Shown here in pieces: positions 5,853-11,335 of a stretch of 11,335 nt of DNA. Where the stretch lies: NCBI GenBank assembly GCA_022705365.1, contig JAKJEP010000020.1, positions 7,013 through 18,347 on the forward strand. The letters run 5' to 3'. A program made the translations under genes and the position numbers. A model generated the notes under the pieces. The model did no database searches. It had not been told where the DNA came from and saw only the letters and a list, made by a program, of their open reading frames with translations. How positions within the stretch are numbered: the stretch's first letter is position 1; the number at the start of each line of letters is the position of its first letter. This DNA is from Planctomycetota bacterium. Its GTDB lineage: Bacteria; Planctomycetota; Phycisphaerae; Sedimentisphaerales; SM23-30.

Positions 5853-8489
5853 ATGAATTACAGTATCAAAAAAGCGTTATTCGTCTGGTTCCTGGTTTTC
5901 GGGTGGTTTGGCTGCACGTACCTTCAGGCTCAGCCGCTGGACCAAGCCCAGATAGACACGAAATTGGCCGCGATTGCCGGTTATCAGCAGGGTACGTCCC
6001 GCGCGCCGCTGATCGCGGTGGAAGATATGATCCGCCAGACGCAGGACCAGCCGGAACCCCGCAGGATCATCCGGGCTAAGCTGAGCCAGATGCTTGATCA
6101 GGAAATCACCCCGGACTGCCGGGCCTTTATCTGCCGCCAGCTCTGGTATCTGGGGGCAGAAGACGCCCTGCCGAGTCTGGCCCGCATGTTGCAGGACGAA
6201 AAGACCGTGGATATCGCCTGCTATGCCCTGGGAAATGATCCAGCACCACAGATTAATACCATCCTGCGGGAAACCATGCCCCAGGTCCAGGGAAAAACGC
6301 TGGTGGCAATCGTCAACCTGCTGGGCAACCGCCGGGACTCGGATAGTGCCCAGGCAATCCGGCAATTGGTCTCTCATGCGGATAAAAATATTGCCGAAGC
6401 CGCCCTGGCGGCCCTGGGCAAGATCGGCGGTGATACCGCCCGTCAGATGCTGGTCGAGATGCGAGCGAAAGGCGACCCGGAACTGGCGGCGGCGGCCACC
6501 CATGCCTATCTGCGCTATGCGCAGGGGCTGGCGGACGAGGGACAAGCCCAGCCGGCCGCCAAAATCTATGAAGAACTAGCTGGCCCCGGCGAGCCTGGCC
6601 ACATTCGCGGAGCGGCCCTGCATGGCCTGGCGGGAATCGACGAGGTTCGTGCGGTATCCCTGGCCCTGGCCGCCCTGCAGGAACCAGACCCCGTTCTGAA
6701 CCGGGTGGCAATCGGCTGCATCCGCAAAACCGGAAAAGCGGAAGTAATCCAACTGGTAGCCAGGGAATTGCCGAAACAGGAAACTCCGCTGCAGGTCCTC
6801 CTGATCGGTACGCTGGCGGATATGGGAAATCCCGCCGCCCTGCCGGTCATTACCACATCAGCGCAAAGTAAAAATGAAGAAGTGAAAATCGCCGCGTTGC
6901 GGGCCTTGGCCGCCGTGGGGAACGCTTCCTCCGTCAAATTACTCACCGGCTCCGCCGTTGGCGGCGAGAGCCAACTGGAAAAAGACACCGCCGGCTATAG
7001 CTTGAAGACCATCCGCGGCGACGGCGTGGACGAGGCCATCATCCGGCAAATGAAAGACGCCAAAAATGAAAACCGGCCCGTTCTGATTCAGATTCTTGCC
7101 GAGCGCAGCGCCCGCGGCGCGGTACCGGCCCTGCTGGAGCAGGCGGCCCTGGCCGACGAGAAGGTCAGCCGTTCCGCTTTCCAGGCCCTGGCCCGGCTGG
7201 CCGGCGAACAGGACCTGCCCGCTATGGTGAAAATCATAACCAGCCTTTCCTCGGAAGAGGCGCGAAAAGATGCCGAGCAGGCCATAATCCAGACCGCCCG
7301 CCAGATTGCCGACGAGCAGCGTCAAGCCGATGTCGTCCTGACCGCCCTGAGCCAGACAAAACCGGTCCCCGTGCAATGTTCCCTGCTGCGGGTCCTGGGC
7401 GGCATCGCCAATCGCCAGGCCCTGGAACGGCTGCAAACCGCCGCCGAGGATAAAGAACCGGCCCTGCAGGATACCGCCGTTCGCGCCCTGGCCAACTGGC
7501 CCAACACCCAGGCAGCCGGTGCCTTGATGAAAATCATTCAGAATACCCCCAATGAAACCCATCGCACGCTGGCCTTTCGTGGCTATATTCGCCTGTTGAG
7601 CCTTCCGGAAGAAAGGCCCGTCGAGGAGACGCTGAACCTGTATGCCCAGGCGCTGGCCCAGGCTCGCCAGACATCGGAAAAGCAACTGGTTCTTTCCGGC
7701 CTGGCCAATGTCAATCACCCGCAAGCCCTGCAAATGGTACAATCCTATCTGGAAGACATGGAAGTGCAGCAGGAGGCAGCCCTGGCCACGCTGAAGATTG
7801 CCCAGGAACTGAAGGCCGCAAATCCGAAAGAAGTACAGGCCGCGCTGGAAAAACTGCTGGCCAATACCAACGATCAGAAACTTACGCAGCCGGCCCGGGA
7901 AATTCTCATCGAAGTCATCGAACCGGTTGCGATTTTCGACGGCCAAACCTTCACCGGCTGGGAAGGAAATCAGGAATTGTTCCGCATCGCCGAAGGAGCC
8001 ATCGTGGCGGGAACCCTGGACAAGGACACCGCCCGGAATGAGTTTCTTTGCACGGAAAAGGAATACGCCGACTTCGAGCTGCATCTCCAGGTCAGGCTGC
8101 TGGGCGATCCGGCCCATGCCAACGCGGGCATCCAGTTCCGCAGCCGCCGGGTTCCCAACAACAACGAAGTCAGCGGTTATCAGGCGGATATGGGCCAGCA
8201 ATACTGGGGCTGCCTCTACGATGAAGCCCGGCGTAACACAATTCTGGCCCAGGCCGACGCGGCGGAACTGGAAAAAGTCCTCCATCGTGACGACTGGAAC
8301 GATTATGTCATTCGCGCCCTGGGCAGCCGGATTCAACTCTGGATCAACGGCCAGATGACCATCGACTACACCGAACCGGACGAGAAGATGGAGCAAACCG
8401 GTATCATCGGTCTGCAGATTCACGCCGGCCCCCCCAGCCAGGTCTGGTACCGGAATATCAACATCAAAGAAATTCCCAAAGTGAAATAA
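5853..8489 (+). CDS. Secreted HEAT-repeat protein with C-terminal DUF1080 (3-keto-disaccharide hydrolase) domain
   Basis: An 878-aa protein started by an ATG with AAGGA 6 bases upstream. Residues 1-26 form a Sec-type signal peptide (two lysines, a hydrophobic core, likely cleavage after L-Q-A). About 600 residues of alanine/leucine-rich helical HEAT-like repeats follow, built from units resembling A-L-x-A-L-A-x-x-G. The C-terminal domain (about 690-875) is DUF1080: FDGQTFTGW from 695, NAGIQFRSRR from 757, GYQADMG from 775, LYDEARRN from 788, DDWNDY from 813, and a final I-I-G-L-Q-I-H-A-G plus Y-R-N-I. The Pfam name for this fold is 3-keto-disaccharide hydrolase, and characterised members cleave 3-keto-glycosides made by Gfo/Idh/MocA enzymes, which matches the dehydrogenases on both sides. 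The HEAT array is probably a binding scaffold. Cysteine 21 is not in a good lipobox, so lipoprotein anchoring is doubtful. The domain calls are strong; the exact bond cleaved is inferred. Confidence 0.9.
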   Translation: MNYSIKKALFVWFLVFGWFGCTYLQAQPLDQAQIDTKLAAIAGYQQGTSRAPLIAVEDMIRQTQDQPEPRRIIRAKLSQMLDQEITPDCRAFICRQLWYLGAEDALPSLARMLQDEKTVDIACYALGNDPAPQINTILRETMPQVQGKTLVAIVNLLGNRRDSDSAQAIRQLVSHADKNIAEAALAALGKIGGDTARQMLVEMRAKGDPELAAAATHAYLRYAQGLADEGQAQPAAKIYEELAGPGEPGHIRGAALHGLAGIDEVRAVSLALAALQEPDPVLNRVAIGCIRKTGKAEVIQLVARELPKQETPLQVLLIGTLADMGNPAALPVITTSAQSKNEEVKIAALRALAAVGNASSVKLLTGSAVGGESQLEKDTAGYSLKTIRGDGVDEAIIRQMKDAKNENRPVLIQILAERSARGAVPALLEQAALADEKVSRSAFQALARLAGEQDLPAMVKIITSLSSEEARKDAEQAIIQTARQIADEQRQADVVLTALSQTKPVPVQCSLLRVLGGIANRQALERLQTAAEDKEPALQDTAVRALANWPNTQAAGALMKIIQNTPNETHRTLAFRGYIRLLSLPEERPVEETLNLYAQALAQARQTSEKQLVLSGLANVNHPQALQMVQSYLEDMEVQQEAALATLKIAQELKAANPKEVQAALEKLLANTNDQKLTQPAREILIEVIEPVAIFDGQTFTGWEGNQELFRIAEGAIVAGTLDKDTARNEFLCTEKEYADFELHLQVRLLGDPAHANAGIQFRSRRVPNNNEVSGYQADMGQQYWGCLYDEARRNTILAQADAAELEKVLHRDDWNDYVIRALGSRIQLWINGQMTIDYTEPDEKMEQTGIIGLQIHAGPPSQVWYRNINIKEIPKVK

Positions 8490-8530
8490 TCGGAAGGATC
8501 ACTCAAAACCTTTTATCACGGAGACACAAA

Positions 8531-9427
8531 ATGAAAAAGATATCCATTGGAAGCTGGGCGTATGCCATCGGACCCTATCAGAAGAAACCGGTCCCCTGGG
8601 CCGAGGTAACGCAAAAACTGAAAGCCCTTCATTTCGACGGCATCGAGCTGGGCGGCTTTGCCCCGCATCCCAACCCGGACGACCTGGCCACCAAAGACCA
8701 GCGGCAGGCCTGCAAGGACCAAATGAAAAAGCTGGGCCTGGGCTGGTCCGGCCTGGCGGCCAATCTGTGGGCCGAACACCTGATTGATACCGAAGATACC
8801 TCCGTGTATCTGAATGTGTTCCGCAAAAATCTCCAGTTCTGTGTCGATCTGGGCATCCCGGCCATCCGCGTGGATGCCGTCCAGCCGCCGACCATCTTTG
8901 ACAAAGTGGATGTCAATGTCGCCCGCAAACGGGTGGTGGACACCTGGAAGATTTGTGCCGCCGAGGCGGCGGACAAGGGCGTGCGGGTAACCTGGGAATT
9001 CGAGCCGGGCTTCGCGTTCAACAAACCCTCGGACATCCTGCAAATCCTGGACGAAGTCAATAACGATAATTTCGGCGTGCTCTTTGATACCTGCCACGGC
9101 CATATGGTCGCCGGCATCGGGGCGCGGCAATGGGGTAAGAAAGAAACCCTGCCCGGCGGGGTGCTGGAGTTCGCCCGCAAACTGCGCGGCAAGATCAACC
9201 ACCTGCACCTGATCGACTCGGACAACACCCTCCACGGCGATGAAACCTCCACCCACGCCCCCTTCGGCCAGGGAGTGATCGACTTCGACACGCTGATGCC
9301 GGAACTAGCCAAAAACAACATGGGCCACAACTGGTGGACCATCGACCTGTGCTTCTGGGAAGACGCCTGGCGCGTAACCGAAGATTGCAAAAAGGCGGTG
9401 GATGTCCTCAACAAAAAGTTTGGATAA
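8531..9427 (+). CDS. Sugar phosphate isomerase/epimerase-like TIM-barrel protein
   Basis: 298 aa, preceded by GGAGA 6 bases before the ATG, with no signal peptide, so probably cytoplasmic. It has the AP_endonuc_2/xylose isomerase-like barrel pattern: an N-terminal strand (ISIGSWAY), FDGIELGGF near 35-43, a strand end VTWEFEPG with E156, LFDTCHGH with D186 and H189, INHLHLIDSD with H226, and WWTIDLCFWED with D272. E156, D186 and H226 are the expected metal ligands; the fourth, usually glutamate in this superfamily, appears to be aspartate. It belongs to a different subfamily from the epimerase at 2331-3182 and lacks the NRFE and HISENDR signatures. Placed between the DUF1080 protein and a dehydrogenase, it may isomerise, epimerise or cleave an oxidised sugar. 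Metal-dependent TIM barrels of this type also act in C-glycoside deglycosylation. The reaction is not known. Confidence 0.87.
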   Translation: MKKISIGSWAYAIGPYQKKPVPWAEVTQKLKALHFDGIELGGFAPHPNPDDLATKDQRQACKDQMKKLGLGWSGLAANLWAEHLIDTEDTSVYLNVFRKNLQFCVDLGIPAIRVDAVQPPTIFDKVDVNVARKRVVDTWKICAAEAADKGVRVTWEFEPGFAFNKPSDILQILDEVNNDNFGVLFDTCHGHMVAGIGARQWGKKETLPGGVLEFARKLRGKINHLHLIDSDNTLHGDETSTHAPFGQGVIDFDTLMPELAKNNMGHNWWTIDLCFWEDAWRVTEDCKKAVDVLNKKFG

Positions 9428-9445
9428 GACACAAGGGCGATAAAA

Positions 9446-10837
9446 ATGAATCCCGGCAAATTATCGAGACGCCAATTTCTGGGACGGTCCGCGGCGGCAG
9501 CGGCCTTCACCGTTTTGCCGCGTCTGGCACAGGGACAAGTCCCCCCCAGCCAGCGTATCACCCTGGCCGGGATCGGCATGGGCGGCCAGGGCATTCAGAA
9601 TATCCTCCGCCTCCAGCAATTCCCCCAGGTACAGGTAGTAGCCGTCTGCGACGTCAACCGCGAAGGCGGCGGCTATCAGTCCTGGAACTGGTCCTACGGC
9701 AAAGAAAAACGAACCGGCGGCTACGAACCGGCCCGTCAGGCCGTGGATGAATATTACGCCGCCCAGAGCAAGTCGGGCAGCTACCAGGGCTGCCGGGCCT
9801 ACAGCGACTACCGCGAACTGCTGGCCAAAGAAGACGTCGATGCCGTCATGATCGCCACGCCCGACCATACCCATGCCGTAATCGCGATGGCGGCCCTGAA
9901 GATGAAAAAGCACGTCTATTGCGAAAAACCGCTGGCCTGGTCCGTCCATGAAACCCGGCTCATTACCGAAACCGCCCGCCAGATGAAAGTCGCCACCCAA
10001 CTGGGCAATAACGGCCAGGCTTCCGAAGAATCCCGCCTGGTCTGCGAAATGATTGCCGATGGCGCCATCGGCGGTGTTCGCGAAATCCACGCCTGTTATG
10101 GCTCCCGCTTCTGGGAGTATCCCACCTGGTCCGGCCGCCCCGCCGAAACACCGCCGGTGCCGGAGGGACTCGACTGGGATCTGTGGCTGGGACCGGCCCC
10201 CTGGCGGCCCTATCATCCTGCCTATTGCCCCTGGACCTGGCGGAACTGGCAGGACTTTGGAACCGGGCTGATCGGCGACCTGGGCTGCCACTTTCTCTCA
10301 ACTGCCTTCAAGGCCTTAAAGCTGGGACATCCTATCAGCGTCGAGGCCAGTTGCGTACAAACCAATCCGGAACTGTATCCCCTGGGCGAGATTTTCCGCT
10401 TTGAATTCCCTGCCCGCGGCCAGATGCCGCCGGTAACCCTGAAATGGTTCGATGGCGGCCTGAAACCGCCGCGTCCCAAAGACCTCGAACCGGGCCGGGA
10501 TATGGCCCAGATCATCTATTATGGGGAAAATGGAACCTTGCTGGGCCACCGCCTGATCCCCGAAACCAAAATGCAGGCGTACGGCAAGCCGCCTCGACTT
10601 CTTCCCCGTTCGCCCGGCCACGATCAGGAGTGGCTCGATGCCATTCGGGGCGGTACTCCAGCCGGTTCCGATTTCGTCGAACACAGCGGCCTGCTTTCGG
10701 AGGTTTGCATGCTCGGCAACGTCGCCCTCCGCACCGGGGAAAAAATCGAGTGGGATGGCCCGAATATGAAAATCACCAATAACGAACAGGCGAATCAGTA
10801 CCTGCAAAGAACTTACCGGGAAGGCTGGTCTTTGTAA
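9446..10837 (+). CDS. Tat-exported Gfo/Idh/MocA oxidoreductase
   Basis: 463 aa; the ATG is preceded by AAGGG with 8 bases spacing. The Tat motif SRRQFLG (7-13) is followed by an alanine-rich core and a likely signal end near L-A-Q-G. The Rossmann loop is GIGMGGQG (42-49). After the second strand (VVAVCDVNREGGG) comes an insertion rich in aromatic and charged residues not present in the other dehydrogenases of this window. TPDHTH is at 138-143, E-K-P at 160-162, and GDLGCH (277-282) places H282 as the probable catalytic residue. WLGPAP and the ending A-N-Q-Y-L-Q-R-x-Y-R link it to the tandem pair at 3195-5821, though it is much more diverged. An NAD(P)-linked oxidation or reduction of a sugar or keto-sugar in the cell envelope is the likely role. 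Substrate unknown. Confidence 0.92.
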   Translation: MNPGKLSRRQFLGRSAAAAAFTVLPRLAQGQVPPSQRITLAGIGMGGQGIQNILRLQQFPQVQVVAVCDVNREGGGYQSWNWSYGKEKRTGGYEPARQAVDEYYAAQSKSGSYQGCRAYSDYRELLAKEDVDAVMIATPDHTHAVIAMAALKMKKHVYCEKPLAWSVHETRLITETARQMKVATQLGNNGQASEESRLVCEMIADGAIGGVREIHACYGSRFWEYPTWSGRPAETPPVPEGLDWDLWLGPAPWRPYHPAYCPWTWRNWQDFGTGLIGDLGCHFLSTAFKALKLGHPISVEASCVQTNPELYPLGEIFRFEFPARGQMPPVTLKWFDGGLKPPRPKDLEPGRDMAQIIYYGENGTLLGHRLIPETKMQAYGKPPRLLPRSPGHDQEWLDAIRGGTPAGSDFVEHSGLLSEVCMLGNVALRTGEKIEWDGPNMKITNNEQANQYLQRTYREGWSL

Positions 10838-10854
10838 ATACCAACGGGTGAAAT

Positions 10855-11335
10855 ATGGCAGTCGAAAATAAAATACCTCATCACCTTACACGGCGGGAAG
10901 CGATCAAAGCGGCCGCGGCCGCAGCGGCCCTGCCCCTGGTGAGTACTTCGCCGGTTCGGGCCAAAGAAAATGCAGCCGCGAACCATTCTCCAACGATTGG
11001 GATCGCGACGCTCGGTTTCGGCGAGTACAGCAATGAGCAACTGGCCCGGGAACTGGCGGAAACCGGCATCCATACCGTCCAGCTTTTCCTGAACCAGACC
11101 GACAGCCGCTACTGGCAATACAACGGCCGAAGCGATGTTTCCGATTTAACCGCCTCACGCTGCCGGGAGATTGCCGAGGCGTATCGTTCCGCCGGTATAA
11201 CCATCCACAGCATCGGGGTTTATACCAACCTGATTCATCCGGACGAAACCGAACGCCAGGCCAACCTGGCCTATTTCGAGGCCATGATGAAAATCGGCGC
11301 TTCTATGGGCGTGCGGAAGTTCATCACCGAGGCGG
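10855..11335 (+). CDS. Tat-signal TIM-barrel isomerase/epimerase-like protein (3' end missing)
   Basis: The ATG at 10855 opens a frame that continues past the window, giving 160 residues. A weak GGTGA lies only 3 bases upstream and the previous gene ends 17 bases before. The N-terminus reads LTRREAIK followed by a long alanine run and P-L-V, then a signal end near V-R-A-K. This is a twin-arginine-like signal in which alanine stands where phenylalanine is usual. The mature part begins with a strand (TIGIATLGFG), a helix (QLARELAETG), HTVQLFL, and later GITIHSIGVYTNLIHPDE and GVRKFITEA. This is the alternating strand/helix pattern of the first half of an AP_endonuc_2-type TIM barrel. The metal-binding residues would lie in the missing half, so activity cannot be judged. 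If exported, it differs from the two signal-less barrels upstream. Confidence 0.8.
   Translation, partial: MAVENKIPHHLTRREAIKAAAAAAALPLVSTSPVRAKENAAANHSPTIGIATLGFGEYSNEQLARELAETGIHTVQLFLNQTDSRYWQYNGRSDVSDLTASRCREIAEAYRSAGITIHSIGVYTNLIHPDETERQANLAYFEAMMKIGASMGVRKFITEA

Noticed and set aside
5883..5918. Possible lipobox (WFGC) in the signal peptide of the HEAT/DUF1080 protein
   Set aside because: Residues -3 to -1 are W-F-G, unlike the L-A/S-G consensus, and a normal signal peptidase I site (L-Q-A) follows five residues later.
6094..6579. Open frame on the + strand in another phase inside the HEAT gene
   Set aside because: Out-of-frame shadow with no motif; the HEAT frame is continuous across it with no sign of a frameshift.
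6939..8423. Long open frame on the - strand (494 codons) opposite the HEAT/DUF1080 gene
   Set aside because: Shadow of the codon bias of the + strand gene. It has no recognisable domain and no ribosome site, and the + frame carries clear HEAT and DUF1080 motifs.
8490..8530. Largest gap, examined for a terminator or an internal promoter
   Set aside because: No inverted repeat with a T-run and no convincing -35/-10 pair; only the ribosome site of the next gene is evident.
10905..10932. Very GC-rich palindromic stretch (GCGGCCGCGGCCGC)
   Set aside because: It encodes the alanine run of the signal peptide. It lies inside the coding region with no T-tract, so it is not a terminator or operator.

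Overview
The window is an unbroken run of nine genes, all on the + strand. The first is cut at its 5' end and the last at its 3' end. Gaps between genes are 12 to 41 bases, and one junction can be read as a 4-base overlap. There is no stretch over 300 bases without a gene, and I saw no convincing promoter, hairpin terminator, RNA gene, IS element, CRISPR array or change of strand. The likely reading is one long sugar-metabolism operon whose promoter and last gene(s) lie outside the window.

The organism is probably a member of the PVC group, most likely a Planctomycetota bacterium (perhaps Phycisphaerae-like). This is inferred from the clustering of several Tat-exported Gfo/Idh/MocA oxidoreductases, the signal peptides ending in P-S-S/A-A-L-G, a HEAT-repeat protein fused to a DUF1080 domain, an FG-GAP repeat protein, and fairly GC-rich sequence. 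No marker gene confirms it.

Layout: (1) 1-959, C-terminal part of an FG-GAP/VCBS calcium-binding beta-propeller protein; (2) 993-2303, Tat-exported Gfo/Idh/MocA dehydrogenase with an odd cysteine cluster; (3) 2331-3182, TIM-barrel ketose 3-epimerase of the D-tagatose/D-psicose 3-epimerase type, no signal peptide; (4) 3195-4505 and (5) 4523-5821, tandem paralogous Tat-exported Gfo/Idh/MocA dehydrogenases; (6) 5853-8489, secreted HEAT-repeat array with a C-terminal DUF1080 (3-keto-disaccharide hydrolase) domain; (7) 8531-9427, second TIM-barrel isomerase/epimerase without signal peptide; (8) 9446-10837, fourth Tat-exported Gfo/Idh/MocA dehydrogenase; (9) 10855 to the end, start of a TIM-barrel isomerase/epimerase-like protein that carries its own Tat-type signal.

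Together the genes suggest breakdown of a glycoside by an oxidative route. Dehydrogenases in the cell envelope would oxidise a sugar hydroxyl (C3 in the known systems), the DUF1080 protein would cleave the resulting keto-glycoside, and TIM-barrel enzymes would epimerise or isomerise keto-sugars, two of them in the cytoplasm and possibly one outside it. No classical glycoside hydrolase, transporter or regulator lies in the window. The substrate cannot be told from the sequence.
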